This document shows positions 33,641 to 46,100 of a DNA stretch of 64,000 nt, in pieces. Made by a program: the position numbers and the translations under genes. The notes under the pieces are model-generated. The model was not told the DNA's origin, made no database searches, and saw only the letters and a program-made list of their open reading frames with translations. Numbering within the stretch: the stretch's first letter is position 1; every line of letters begins with the position of its first letter. The DNA lies in NCBI GenBank assembly GCA_017591395.1, contig WEDG01002492.1, positions 248,001-312,000 on the forward strand, written 5' to 3'. The stretch comes from Schistocephalus solidus (lineage: Eukaryota > Platyhelminthes > Cestoda > Diphyllobothriidea > Diphyllobothriidae).

Positions 33641-35490
33641 TTAGAACTGTTTAGGTAGTCAGTTTTTAGTGAGTTGTTTTTCTCCTGTCACCTGAAAGAT
33701 ACCCCTTCAAAATTGAGCATCCCGGCTTGAATTGAAGAAATTGAAATTATGCAGCGTGCAAATCAAGTGTAAAACCCCGCATAGGCAATCATTTTCCATG
33801 GAAATCACATTTTGGAATTTTGATTCAAAATTTAATGACATAAGCCAGTTGCTGGCTATATGCTACCCCAACATGTGCCCTCATATACAGAGGCTTGTTA
33901 TGACACCAGTGCCCAATTCCGAGGCAAGTTTGACTCGAATGAGAAAATAATAAGAGAAAGGCTGTTCAAACACAAGAAAACCATGTGCGATTAGCGGAGA
34001 TTTCGAGCACATGCCGCACAGTCACCCGATTGAAATTAAACGACAGCTTCTACGACCTTTTCCGTCTGTCAGTTTTTGTAGATCACTTGTAAGCATATCC
34101 AGACCCATAATAATATTCTAGGGGTGGATGAAAGAGGCTAAGATATTTAAGCAAACAAAGGCACTCACGGTGGGAGGTATATTATAGGTCGACTGTTTCG
34201 AGTAGTTATTTCGCCTACCCATCTTCATAGATTTGAAGATTTTGCTTGAGGCATAGCTGGCCAAATGATCATACCCCTGATCAGGAGATGCCGGCCGTTG
34301 TCTGCTGTCTTTAGTGCAACTGCGGGATATGCAACTATGTTGGGCAAACCAGCCGATGCTAGAAACAAAGGCATGAGCGTCAGTCGGCCGTGGGACGATT
34401 GGATCCAAAGTCAGAGGTATGTCACGCAGATGGGGCACGTCTTCAACTTTGACGCCGCGGAGACGGTGGGCCGAGGCGATGGTCATATAAAATGGCAGAT
34501 GCAAGAAGCTTGGAGGTCCAGCAACTGCCCCGTCAACTGCTACAGCAATTCCCCCCCCCCCCCATAAAGTTTTACGAAGCCTCTTGACGGGGGAGGGCAG
34601 TCATAGCACAGAACAGTCGGGGCCGCCAATTATCTCCGCGGCCAGCACGGGCGGGGGCGACCAGGTCACAATAAAGTACGGGCGGATGCGGGGGACGTTG
34701 GCGGGCCACGCATCAAACCAAATGTGCCATATGACAGGCAAATCAAGGCACCAGAGAGTTAAATGTTTGAGTGAACCCAGAGCCGCTATCATACAATAGT
34801 TGGAAAGATACGAAAAAACAGCCGAATCTAAGCGTTCTCTCGATAGCAGTCATCGAGCGACAACGACGGGAAGATAGCAAAGCAGGCTCTCGAGAGGCGT
34901 GTATTGTGATCGATTCGCATGCACTTTGAAATGATGTGAGGGTGAACAACAAATATATATCCAAACTTTTACGAAGGGTTTTGCTAAAAATTCATCTTGA
35001 GGGCACAAAGTCAACGTAAACTATTTCGGTTGAACAAAAGCCGTTAGCAAGCCCGAAGGGCTGGAGCTTTGCAGCAATGTATGTGACCTTGAAGCAATGA
35101 TTTACGGCTTCATCTGAGATGGGTTGACAACCGAGTTTCGCTTTGGAGGTATACGATTCTATGATGGAAATATTATATTGACTGTATAAGAGATTGAAGT
35201 TCCCAGCCGTGTTTGTACAGTTGTCTGGAGGTCAGAAAAGGAGAGTGATTTTTCTTAATGCAAACGTTCAGAGTTTGTGCTGTGTGGATGTGGTGCAGAT
35301 GCATCTATTTCTGTCAGGATCAAAAGTTACCATTTAAAAACCCGAAAAGCGTTTAACTGCATTCTCTCGTCTGTATGACAGATCTCTCTCTGAAGTTGTC
35401 AAAACTTCAGAGTGTCCAGGATAGTTCCTCGCATGGGATCTTGTATAATCAGTTAAAAATTAAAATTTTTGCTTTGGGTATTTGGTAGGA
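33640..35490. other. Intronic stretch; local GC-rich patch near 34.2-34.8 kb
   Basis: 34240-34800 is GC-richer than its surroundings, and ORFs on both strands (up to 128 codons) appear there, with a C-run at 34549-34563. The minus-strand reading contains VPRPTDAHAFVSSIGWFA, faintly like the LPRPTD-x-x-x-x-x-x-FLG region after Ty3/gypsy reverse transcriptase. The match is too weak to call. Otherwise nothing recognised. Confidence 0.4.
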
Positions 35491-35494
35491 GTCA

Positions 35495-35760
35495 CTTAAT
35501 TGGTCCCACCGGCAGGACATGAGAACAGGAACTGCCCGTAATACAGGTGACTTTGCGCTATTTTCTCGGGAAATTAGGTTGAGAAAAGGGCTAGGACTAA
35601 GGGTAGAGTCAGGGATAAGAATACGTTTAGGGTTAAGGTTAGGGTGGAGTTCAAGGTAGGATTAGAGTTTAGATAAGGGTTACGGTTAAGGTTTGGGTTA
35701 AGGATAAAGTTAGGACAAGTGACCTGCCGCTGAAAGGAATTCCAACCCAGCATTTTTCCG
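35495..35760 (+). repeat. Telomere-like TTAGGG-type island with conserved flank
   Basis: The flank GGCAGGACATGAGAACAGGA, then ACTGCCCGTAATACAGGTGA, precedes about 150 bp of imperfect G-rich units (TTTAGGGTTAAGGTTAGGG, AAGGTTTGGGTTAAGG). The same flank in variant form precedes the island at 51.5 kb. Non-coding. Confidence 0.6.
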
Positions 35761-36209
35761 ACATTATTTTAGTTATGTCCTGTAAGCTCATAAAATCCTG
35801 TTTCTGTCACCTGTTTTAGACGTCAGACGAAATCATTTCTGCACCAATACATTCTACTTCCTATCCTTTCACGTTTTACCCAATTTATGATAGTGTTTAA
35901 GACACCGGAGTGAGCCCGTAATTGCTAAGGTTCAAGACGAATTATATTAACACAGTCTGTAAAAATATGTGCCTAAACCTTCCGCAATTCCCATCTAGGA
36001 GTGTACCTTTTCGGGATTACTAAGTAAAAGCAAATTCTTCCAATCAGTATCTTATCCCTTCTATATTTAGCTGATCATGGATATAGTAGGGGCAGAAAAA
36101 CCATTCAGTTACTTCTCAAAGTGCAAAAATGAAAGGCTTCTCTGTCCCTCATTCTTCGCCTCTAGAAATAAGCCTACACACTAGGAATTTGGATTGGTTT
36201 CTTGGGCAG

Positions 36210-36417
36210 TATTCATCCATTTCAGATTCTGCAGACGTAACCACACTTCTCTTCTTTTCAGGCCTACTTGAGGGTGCACAGATACGAGCCTTTTCACAGG
36301 CCGAATTCCGACAATCACTTTTACGACGCACGTCTGGAAAACGTATTACGGCATACGACGGCAGTCGATTCCTTAGTCAGCAAAAATCCTTATCTCAGGG
36401 GAAACCGATTCTGACAG
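36210..36417 (+). CDS. unc80: UNC80-like exon h (start uncertain)
   Basis: A 208-nt exon ending at the good donor GTAAGC in phase 1. I chose the acceptor TTTCTTGGGCAG (exon starts 36210) because it enters in phase 0, matching exon g. The peptide then begins YSSISDSADV and continues LLEGAQIRAFSQAEFRQSL, ending in a Ser/Gln-rich, basic stretch (FLSQQKSLSQG). A stronger pyrimidine tract, TTCTCTTCTTTTCAG, lies inside at 36261. It would start the exon at 36262 in phase 1 and would need another, unfound exon before it. The open frame runs well past both ends (36129-36623), but only this part is flanked by splice signals. Confidence 0.6.
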
Positions 36418-36739
36418 GTAAGCTAAAAATTAAAAAAACAAACCGTTTTTTTCCACGAATCATGCCTGAACTTGCGTACAATTTCCTAGCTCGCTGTCCT
36501 TATTTTACTATTCAAAACCAAGTAAGCTTTTTTCGTCAGCCAATAAAAATTTTAGTCTTAAAGCCTCCAATCACATTTTTACGCAAAAAGCTAACAGTAA
36601 GCATTTTAACTCATGAGGTTTAGAGTATTCATGACTGCCTCGTTGCCCTAATAATTTAGGCAAAATAAATAGTGAAGCTTATGTTATTAACGGTGTAGAG
36701 TGCCGGGGTTGTTGGATATGTCCGAAGGACCTTATGCAT

Positions 36740-36835
36740 TGCATTTAATTATTTATTTATTCAATTATTATTAATTATTAATTATTTAATTGATTATTGA
36801 TTTAATTATTATTATTTTTATTATTATTAATTGAT
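36740..36835. repeat. (ATT)n/(TTA)n-rich low-complexity tract
   Basis: About 95 bp composed almost wholly of TTATTA, TTAATTA and ATTTATT units. A decayed trinucleotide microsatellite just downstream of exon h. Confidence 0.7.
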
Positions 36836-36839
36836 ATTC

Positions 36840-39070
36840 CTAAGTTTTCTGATTAGGATCCTAGCGCACTTTTCAAAAAAATGTATAAACATAACAGTTG
36901 TTTCAATACTAACGTTGTCGCAGTCTCATTAGAAATTGGGATGACAATAAACGAAATCGTTCTACTCACAGAATTAGTGTTCAATATCCTAAGCATTATT
37001 TAATCGAGATCACCAGCACAAAATGGAAATGAATTTATCTTGATATAATTATAATATTTGGCGAAATTCTAGTCAAGCAAAATTTCAGCATTGGCGCGTG
37101 ACTCTTAGTGACAAATTTAGGCAAGTTGGACCCTATGCTGAGTTTCCAAGTAAAATAACAATTCAAAATGGAATTTTCAGTGCATTGATATACAGATTGA
37201 TTATCAGAGTATAATTGGATCGGTTTGATTATTGTTATGGACAGCCGATGGCTTGGAACATAATTTAGTAAGTGCACTCAAAGGACTAAGCAAATTACCG
37301 ATCAAGTTTAACGTTCTAAGCCATTTGTAAAAAATTGGCCGATTAATCGTGACTCTGTGTGTCACCTTAATTATTTTCTCAAAGAACTTTTCGTGAACCC
37401 TCTGAGATAATACAGGGGCGTTTACAGTTCCTGGGATGGAATAGAATAGAGAAAAAAATATGTTGCTTTTTATGCCTAGGCTTTTATCTGTCGAGAGAAA
37501 AATTAGCCTTTCGATGGAAACTCTAGGAGTCACTCGTTTCCACCGCTATTAACGGCGGCAAAAAAACGTTTATAAAATGTCTACTGAGTGATATAAGTAC
37601 GCCTTTTAGTTTGATTACATCTGTCCAAGGAGTCTTAACGTATCAACTACTCGGTGATAGGACACAAAAGATGCAATGCTCTTAAAAAAACTTATTTCAC
37701 ATTATGATGAAGTCAATGAGGTGCGCAGTTTTGGTTAACGCCGACCAACCATCTTCACTCTAACCAAATGACTTGGCTGGGACTCATCTAAGCATAGATA
37801 GAAAAATCGAAATGTAAGTCAATAATTGCATCGAACTGGACTGTTTGCGCAAACACGGAATGTAGAAAGACTAGTTAAGAAACAAGTGTGAAATAAGAAG
37901 CAGGTAAATCAAGAAATTGATAAAAAAACAATAAAAATCCTAAAAAAATGAAATTCGAAAAGCTTGCCAGTCCAAAATTGTTCACCAGTTTTTAACTGGA
38001 CATCGAATTTAAAATCTGGTGTCGAACAATATTTTTCACGTGTAGATTTGCAGTTCCTTGCTCGGGAGGGGCCCAATTCTTTCATAGGAATGTGCTGATG
38101 TCGTAAGCTCATTTGTGTTGCGTAATTCGAATGTAAACCACAGGTATATAGGTAGTTTACATTTCAGTTCCCTCCTCTTCAATATTTGTCACTTTTTGAG
38201 ACACTCGTCTGCGTTCGTCCGCACGCATCTTTTATTTGGGAAAAATTTGTACCTTGATGGTGTTTCTATATTCAAAACAATACGATTGATAAGCAAAATG
38301 GCCTTTCTGGTCGGCTTTCATATCAGTCTGGTTATTTTATTACCATAGCTGCTGATCTTATAAGTTTTAAAGGCTATATTTGCCTCAAACTGCTTGGGAA
38401 ATTCATGTGTGACGCGGTTTTTTGGTGCAAAACTATTACAAATGGAGCCAACCTCCCTCCGGATGGTATTTTTCTTAGGCAAGAGTCTTCCTTTGCATTG
38501 CAAAGAGCCCCGCTGGCATTCGGTGAGACATAGTTTGATCGTTGTCAGGTTTATACGCCCTGCTTTCACGTCAGCGAAGTGATCTGTATTGTCTTTATTG
38601 GAGGCATTAAATCATTACGCGTACTGAAAATGTCTGTTTAAACCCCCGTAAATACTGGGGAAGTAAATTTATTATGATATTCCCCACATCTGTTCTACCT
38701 ACCTCCGAATATGGCTAATTATGTTGGCAAAAATCACTCGAATGTTCATATGTAGACAGGATAGTTCTTTGTTTGCTGATTTTATGCATGCTTTATGCTC
38801 CAGATTGGCAGTAACGTTAATTTAGGGCGGTTTCACTGATCTTACAAGGTATGGAGTAGAAAGTGATTATGGGCACCAGGAACCATCTCCACGGTTATAG
38901 TAATGGTTATGTGCATTTGAGCCTAGAATATCCATAGGATGTATTTAGCACAAGATGTGCTATTTTGAGCCATGGGTAAAGTAGAAAAAGGTGTAAAACT
39001 GAAACGCTCGCTCTCTTAAAGTAGTATATTTCGGGAAGCACCTTCTTTTATATGAAAAGGACATAGAGCG
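36840..39070. other. AT-rich intronic stretch, nothing recognised
   Basis: Scattered ORFs of 60-109 codons on both strands, with no supported exon. The + strand stretch 38394-38582 is the most protein-like but has a poor acceptor. Confidence 0.45.
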
Positions 39071-39074
39071 TTAG

Positions 39075-39255
39075 AGCATTTCATTTCTAATCAACAGGTT
39101 TCGGGTACGAGCTTCAGGTCGTGCAGCTCTTGGGGTTGGGTGTGACTGGATGATGATGGATACCAAGCCAAAATGGCCATTTCAGTCTCCCTTGTTTTTT
39201 TCGGCAATGTCATTCTTCATAAAATGAAGTTTTTGTTTATTGTTTTCTATAAGAC
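39075..39255 (+). repeat. tRNA-derived SINE fragment
   Basis: GGTTTCGGGTACGAGCTTC, then GGGGTTGGGTGTGACTGG, AAGCCAAAATGGCCATTTCA and GTCTCCCTTGTTTTTTTCGG match the body of the element at 40414-40620. The A-box end is missing. Confidence 0.55.
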
Positions 39256-40413
39256 GTGATTCTTTTCATTCAGTCCCTGAAAATTCATGTCACATTTACT
39301 CACGAATCAAACCCCTCTATTCACCCAAGTGAAGATTCCATAGGAGATGGGAATATGATAATCAAAGAGTCATATGATACACTGCTGTAATTAACTTGTG
39401 ATCGTGTCTCGTACCATTTTAAAAAATATTTCGGACCTATTGGAAACCTTCTACCGATTTCTCGCGAGTCTACCTTCTTAGTCCAGTCTAGATACTGGAA
39501 AAATCGGAATCTTGTAAACTTTTGTGGCATCGTTTTTCAGCTCAAATGACTTCACTGAAGGAGTCCCTGTCATGCAGTTTCACACGTTCAGCTTCGGTTC
39601 TTGGTCGTAAAAAATAGCGAGTAGTAATAAACGTTTGCCAGTGGGGTGCAAGTAGCACCTATAAAGGCGCCGAAACCCCCCCAAATATCAAAAATCACCC
39701 AAAACTTTGTTCAGCTAACCCCGAGCTCTAGCATGTGCATGAGCGAGAGTGAGCGTGAACTTTGGGCTCAGACAAGCCATTCTCCCCCGAAATGAGTGGC
39801 GGCTGCTTGCTTTGGAGTTTGGCCAGGGCAAGGTGATCTCATACGTGCGTAGGGCACCGTTTCTCAAACGTCAACCCGGTAAATCACAGAGAAGACCGAT
39901 CAGCTAGAAAGCCGCTGCATGAAGCTGGCACGTCAATGAGCCCGCTCAGACGAGAGAGAGCGTCAGTAATTTAGTATCAGACAAGCAAGCCGGTCAAGCA
40001 GTTTTATATGCACAAGAGAAGGGTGTGGGTGGACTACTATGCGACTCTTGAGAGAGTCAAAAATGCGAATGTGTCATTTAACCAGATGAGTCCCGTCCGC
40101 AAAGTCCACAACGTTTGCAGCCGTTTGAATGCAGTTGGCTACCAGCCAAGGAGATAATGCTGCGATTGCATGCTATACCATTCGAGGGAAGTTGATCTGG
40201 TTTTATACAGAGGGGTACTAGACACTGAAGTTTGGCATTATTTAGTTATCTCTCACCAGGCTGATGACGGTAAACCGAAAAGGAGAACTCCGGTCATCTG
40301 GCGGGCATCGAGAATAAACCCCAAGTCACAACGGGACGAGTAAGCTCAGGAAAAAATCGGTGAGCGCCAATGCAACTTTGTGAATATTCCCGATCGAAAC
40401 AAAGAAGACAACG

Positions 40414-40620
40414 AGCCCCTGGCTCAATGGTTAGTGCATTGGACTTCTAGCCAACAATTCGCGGGTTCGAGCTTCGGGTGATAAAACGTCTGGGGTTGAG
40501 TATGACTGGCTAGCGGTGGCTCATAAGCCAGAAATGGTCATCCTAGTCTCCCTTATCATTCTTGGTACTGGTATTCTGCCTAAAATAAGGTTTTCCAAGA
40601 AACGAAGGACAGACTGATTT
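40414..40620 (+). repeat. tRNA-derived SINE with A and B boxes
   Basis: The head looks like a tRNA. An A-box-like TGGCTCAATGG at 40420-40430 and a B-box GGTTCGAGC at 40464-40472 are about 34 bp apart, as in polymerase III promoters. The tail (GGGGTTGAGTATGACTGG, AAGCCAGAAATGGTCATC, GTCTCCCTTATCATTCTTGG) is shared with 39075-39255 and 46560-46800. The tRNA fold is imperfect (CTCAATGGTTAGTGCATTG resembles a D-arm region), so I read it as a SINE, not a functional tRNA. Confidence 0.6.
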
Positions 40621-40919
40621 GTATCCTGCAGGATGTTCCAAAATGCCTAACGTCAAGCATACTTTTTGTTCAAATTCCAAACAGAGGCCAGTGTCCTCTC
40701 ACTGCCTTCATCAAGCTAATCCTTGGGTCACACATTTGCTAGGCATATATCCCAGTTCCTAGGAACGATTTCACTTTAAGTGCACCCTCAATACCGGGGA
40801 AAACTAGCTGCGCTGAAAACCAGTTTAGATCATCTCCCAAAAAGCATTAATAAGATCCCGATATAGGGCTGGATTTCCCAGTCTGAAACTCACTTTCTTC
40901 TCTCTATCTTTGCTTTCAG

Positions 40920-40980
40920 CCTCCGTCGAAAGTCTTCCCAGGCAGAGCGGTCGTTCGAGTGTCGAGAGGCAAAAACGGCA
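40920..40980 (+). CDS. unc80: UNC80-like exon i (61-nt micro-exon)
   Basis: A 61-nt exon between a very strong acceptor (TCTCTATCTTTGCTTTCAG) and the donor GTAGGT. It enters in phase 1 and leaves in phase 2, exactly what exons h and j require. The peptide is about 20 residues, ASVESLPRQSGRSSVERQ then K, R and a split Gln. This Ser/Arg/Gln composition suits the disordered basic tail of UNC80, which in the vertebrate protein carries SLSRVASIQSE-like sequence followed by RKRGLRQLRR. It is far too short to be noticed as an ORF; splice strength and phase are the evidence. Confidence 0.68.
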
Positions 40981-41754
40981 GTAGGTTTTAAAACGACAAT
41001 TGTTTCTTTTTGTTATAGTTGTTCGGCAAGGTGAACAAAAAACGCCTTGTGTTCTCTAAAATTAGAATTATGTACTTGAACTCCTTAGCGCAAGGTCCTC
41101 CCACCCATGGGGATAACTTGCATTATTGTTCTGCTGTTAAGTTAGTGAAACCACGCCTATTCTCCCGAAGGCGTCTCACCCCGTCTATACGCAGGTCATT
41201 TTAAATTTGTCCTCAGATTACAAACCGTGGCCACTGCCGTTTCGCGAAGCAATAGTCTGCGTATGGAAGAAGCCCCGTGGCAAGCTTTTTATTTCCTCAG
41301 AAACTCATTTACATTCATTTATGAGGACATTTTGAAACATTAGAGCAGGTACTAGAAATTCCCGTGGAAAACGCTCTGGGGCCCGCTAATGAGCCCTCTC
41401 GGCGAAATATCAGCTCGGCCTTTTAGCAACCGCCTGTACTGTGTTAAAGGCAAATACATCAGTACTGATAGAAGCCATTGCCTGAAGGAATTAATAAATA
41501 CCTAATGGTTTGCCATTTTTTATGATCTGAACATGCAGATTAATTATACATACAGGAATAGACGCGCACCGATCTATTGGCTTCCTGAAACGAATAAGCT
41601 CCGTATGGGTGGCAAAGGTCACGAACAGGCAACCAATTACCAGACCGAAGTCGATCAAGTTATATATAAAGAGATTAAGTATACTTTCCGAGACAGAGAC
41701 AGAAAATTTTAGGTTACTGGATTAGCTGACTTCAATCTCTTTTGCGTTGTCCAG

Positions 41755-41993
41755 GACGGGAAAAGACCGTGGCATGCTACGCAGAGCAGTTACGACGGCT
41801 GGACTTCCAGAAAGCTCACATAGCAAGCTGGAATATGGTACTCAACATGACTACAAATTTGGTTCGAACGCCTCAAACCGAGCCAAGGAGGCAGGGCACT
41901 TGTCATCCATAAATCCGCTAGAGGAAGATGAATTCAGTGCTCCTGCCAATCCACTTCTGGCCGCAGCTGTTGCCACGTCGCTCTACGGATCAG
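41755..41993 (+). CDS. unc80: UNC80-like exon j (basic tail)
   Basis: A 239-nt exon, phase 2 in and phase 1 out. The acceptor is GCGTTGTCCAG and the donor GTAATC. The first residues, TGKDRGMLRRAVTTAG, resemble the basic RKRGL-x-x-LRR-x-LLSRQ tract of vertebrate UNC80. After it come about 60 polar residues and then NPLLAAAVATSLYGS at the exon end. Reading phase 0 from the same acceptor hits a stop, which supports the phase-2 entry supplied by exon i. Confidence 0.75.
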
Positions 41994-42689
41994 GTAATCG
42001 TAAACTTTGTTATGCACACAGACATAAGATCTGCTAAAAGAGCGTAAAGTTAGAATTAAAATACATTTTTGTGTGGCTAGCGCCAAGTACCTACAGATAT
42101 ACCCTCAAATTCATAAAGAATGTCAATGATCTGAATCTTAACGTCATGGTGGGGTTCTCCATACACGTCTACTCAGTTGCTACAAACTTCCCCGTCACCG
42201 AGACAATAAATAACCTCTGCGAAGTCCTATCAGCCAAGCAGCAGGAAAATGGAGTTCCGATTAACACACTCCAGGAATTATTATCAAGATTCACATTCAA
42301 TACACATTTTTAGACAGCCATCTGTACAGTTAAATAGACGGTGTTGCAATGGCTCTCCTCTCTGACATTTTTTTCCCGTGTGTTCGTGGGAAAGCCGGAG
42401 TAATTTCAGCTAAGCGATCAGATTCAGAAGCGAAGACGTTTCAGTCAATACACTGATGATGTCTCTCCAATCGCTACTATAGAAACCGGCGTAAATGCCC
42501 TCTTAACTTCTTTAAAGTAGGCACATTCCTCAATAAAATTCACATTGAAGATGGAAATGGCGGGTTCGCTGCTTTTGATAAACGTCCTTTTAAGCAGCAG
42601 ATCTGACGTTCACGTCAAAAGTAGCATTTATCGAAAGAAAACCTGGTCTGGACAACGCACGGACTGCAGAATTTTCGTACTCTTCGACT

Positions 42690-43175
42690 AAAAAACAATC
42701 TAATCTTTTGTTTGGTGCAAAGGGCTAGAAAAATGTTTATGGTAGACTGCATCAAGGAGGAGCTTAGAAGTATCCAGGAACTGATCCGCTAGAACGGGTA
42801 TTCTGACAGGTTCATTGCCAAGAATATTGTCGAGTGTCCAGTAAAACCCACCACATGGATTGTCAAACGGAAAACTCCATCTCTCATAGTCCACTTTAAA
42901 GGCCACGTGGCGTGTGAAATCTTACAAAAACGCCTTTTAGTCAGGCTTCTCACTTACCTGCTCTATCGTACGCGGTTGAAAGCAAGAATAGGTTGTCATC
43001 CTCGATCACCTAAATATGCACGTATTGCTTTATTTTTGTCGCGTCGACACCTATCAAAAGGAATACAAGAACATCTCCCGGTTTGGCTGAGAACGGGCGT
43101 AATTAGAAGCATAACTAGCACCATTCTCGCAAATTTCGTTGATTCTCTGCACCGTGGAAATACCGAAACAGGACA
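42690..43175 (+). pseudogene. Penelope-like element fragment, decayed GIY-YIG region
   Basis: The + strand gives CIKEELRSIQELIR, stop, NGYSDRFIAKNI (the NGYP-x-RFI linker of Penelope-like elements), then LIVHFKGHVACEILQKRLL. After a degraded nuclease core come SRRHLSKGIQEHLPVWLRTG and SITSTILANFVDS. The latter parallels RRLSKRVREHLPAWLGKG and NSSILAHVVDT of the 13.9-kb element, so it is the same lineage. The YIG motif is destroyed (IGCHPRS region). It lies in the intron between exons j and k. Confidence 0.75.
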
Positions 43176-43199
43176 AAAATTGACTGCCAGGCCATTCTT

Positions 43200-46100
43200 T
43201 ACACTGTGATAGGGAAAATATTCTTTAAATACTGCAATAAAGCATGGACCATCAACATATTCTAAATTCTCAGTCGAAACGCCACACTGAGAAAAGGATT
43301 AAAAAAGCCCTGTCTAGGCATCGGCCCGTGGTCGCATGTATGACACAGCGGTTGTTCAAACTGGCACTCTGTGATGGGGGAGAGCGCATATCCAGTTCCT
43401 TAGTCACCAAGAGTATTTTGTCTGACTGGTTAACAGTGGACTTGATAGGAATTCGCTTGGTTCCGTTTCTCTTTATCAGCCTAAATTAAATGGCCCGGCA
43501 AAGCTAGACTGATCTTTTTTTAAAAAAACGAAGAGAATACATTACCGATAGAAAAGTACCAGCCGATATGACAATATTTGGGCGAGGATGCTTAGTTTTG
43601 TCAGGGCAGTTGGATTTGAAACGAAAGAGCAGAAAAGGTATCGCAGATCAATTAGTCTTATATCATAATGAACTTACAAGGCTGGGGAGGACCGCAATTA
43701 CTGTCGATTGCCCATACTGGAACTCTGGAAGCTTTACCTAGACGGTGATTCTAAGAATGTGAAGGCAGTAGTAAAAGCTACCAGGAAACCAGAAGTGTTA
43801 AATCTACATTGTAAGCATTCCTTTGACTTCGTCTTTACTTTACATTTTTGAAATCGGCAACAATGAAACGCCACCAATGCACTAAATGGGAAAGTCAGTA
43901 GCAGGTTAATTGCTGAAAGCCTGAATGCTTACACTTAAATGCGTTGCAATCAAAACCCAGGCCTGATTCTTAGTCATAAAAAGTGAATCTACGTGCCCGA
44001 AACTCTATCGCTAAATATGGGCGTACTGGGCAGACTCACAAATCCCACGCGCACGGTAATTAACCTAAACCATTTTCTGATTATTAAGTCATGCTTAGGA
44101 CAACAAGCCCAGGTAGGTTAAGCGTTCGGTAGCTTTTGAGCGCCGGATAAAGGGGTTAAATTGGCGAAACGGCTTTGTCATCAGCATGTACAGTGTAGAA
44201 AACTGGGAAATTCCATCAACACCAGAGGCCCTTTCCTGTTGGTCCACCAGTGCAGCCGAGATAACGGTGGTAGGGGATGCTTATGGCCTCGGCGTAACCA
44301 AATGGCTATCAAAAAACCCGGCGAATTAAGGCGCAAAAGTTAACTTAAATGTTCACGAAGGGGAAGTATAGAGGGGCGAGACAGGACGAACTCGAGAAGT
44401 CACAGTATGCGATGCTTTAAAGTGCTTTCCTACCTACATTCGGAAGCTTTAATCGAAAATCATTGATTCAGGCATATTTTCTGAAAAAGTGGAATCCTGT
44501 TTTTTTGTGATGTGGCACTCCAATTGTAGTTACTGTCTCCTAGTTTTACGATTCTGCGTTCTGAACGAATAGATCCTCTAATACACATGAGAGCCATCAA
44601 TAGAGGCTGAAAAGGTCATGAGACAGTTTATTTGTCGGTTACGTAAGTACCTAATAAGTTGTTAGTAATCCGAGTCACAACAGAAGGTTTGGGTTCCCCA
44701 GTTGAATACTCTGACACTTAGAGTAGAAGGCTTTTTCACTTGATAGGTAACGAGCGTCGACAGGTGGCCAATAATTTTTGTCAAAGGTTTTCAATAATTG
44801 GCATCTTATAAGCTAGTTTCCTTTCAGGTAGACTTTGGTTTCGACAGCTTTCTTCGTATGGCAGGTATTACTGCAGCCCGAAATGGAGGTAGTTACGTGT
44901 GCTCGAAGAAGAACTGATGGGGTATGCGCACGAAAATCATGCTCCTTTCGGGTTTCAGATTTCAGAGCAATGTGCGCAAAAGGGAATTTGTTACAGTAAC
45001 GAAGGTTGGAATCAAACTCTGTGCTGGTTGACTCATTCCAAAACTGCTGGTTTTATACAATGACGAAACCTTGATACCGTCGTTAAGTGAGCCCGCTGCT
45101 AATCCTCACGTTGGAGGCTTCCTTTTTTATAAATATTTTTAAAGCCGTTGGTTGGATAAAAAAATTCGCATTTGAAGCCTTTTATCCATGCATATATGTG
45201 CTTAGTTTTTTACATTCTTCGCAAATAAATGAACGACCTAAGCATATATACTTTGGCCCAAACCAACCGAACCGGTTATACAATGAAAATCAACTCCACG
45301 TGCTCACTAGCGTTTACCTCAAGGAGGCGTCGTTATACGTTATTTCCTCTTTGGGGATGTCTACCGTTGTTTAAATTTATACTCGGTATTTTTACGCGAC
45401 ATGTAACTCGATACACCTATATGAACGTCTGTTTTCGAAATTTCATGAACAGACAGACATTGGGCAAGGAACCAGGCACCCTCCCGTATTTCAGGCGATC
45501 TTGGGCTAGATACCATGGGACAGCTATTATCTTACCCTGATAATCAGTCTAAGTTAAACCCTAATACTAACACCCGTGGAATTCGGAGCAAGGTCACCTG
45601 TAATACGAGGATATTTATTCCCCTGTTCTACCCCAGACAGACATCAAAAATTCGTGTTAGGTCCCAAAAAATTTGTCTAGTATTCCTGTTTTACGTGGTT
45701 AGCGGGGATAACTGACCTCACTTCTTTACTGACAAATCATGTTCATGTATGCATGCAGACGTGAATGCTTACATTAAACCTACAAATCATGCTGCGTTAC
45801 GGCACCGGAGGAAAACGTTCAAGATCCCATTATAAGCTGGGGGTCTTCTGTAGTCGATTAGTACGTAACTTGCATTTGGAGCTTCTACAGGTATATTTCG
45901 CAGAGTTTTGGCACCTCGTAATGTAGAGAAGTGTCCGAGAAATCGTTAGCTCTTGCATCTGGTTAGAAGTTATTATTTCGATTTCATTGAAACTGCATTT
46001 CTCCGCACATCAACCTAAACAATGTTTAACGCGCAGGCTTTACGAAAATATTTTTAAATGTATTGTAGCATTTGCTGTAAGTTTGAAGACAATTTGGCAA

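Noticed and set aside
34118..34504. Minus-strand ORF with a PRPTD-like motif, possible Ty3/gypsy remnant
   Set aside because: One short motif without the neighbouring catalytic box or RNase H signature is not enough.
40414..40490. Functional tRNA gene
   Set aside because: Pol III boxes are present, but the cloverleaf does not close well and the sequence continues into a repeated SINE body.
41019..41204. 61-codon open stretch right after a strong acceptor (TTGTTATAG at 41018)
   Set aside because: It would enter in phase 0, while the preceding supported exon leaves phase 2 and already joins 41755 perfectly. Its own donor (GTCATT) is poor.
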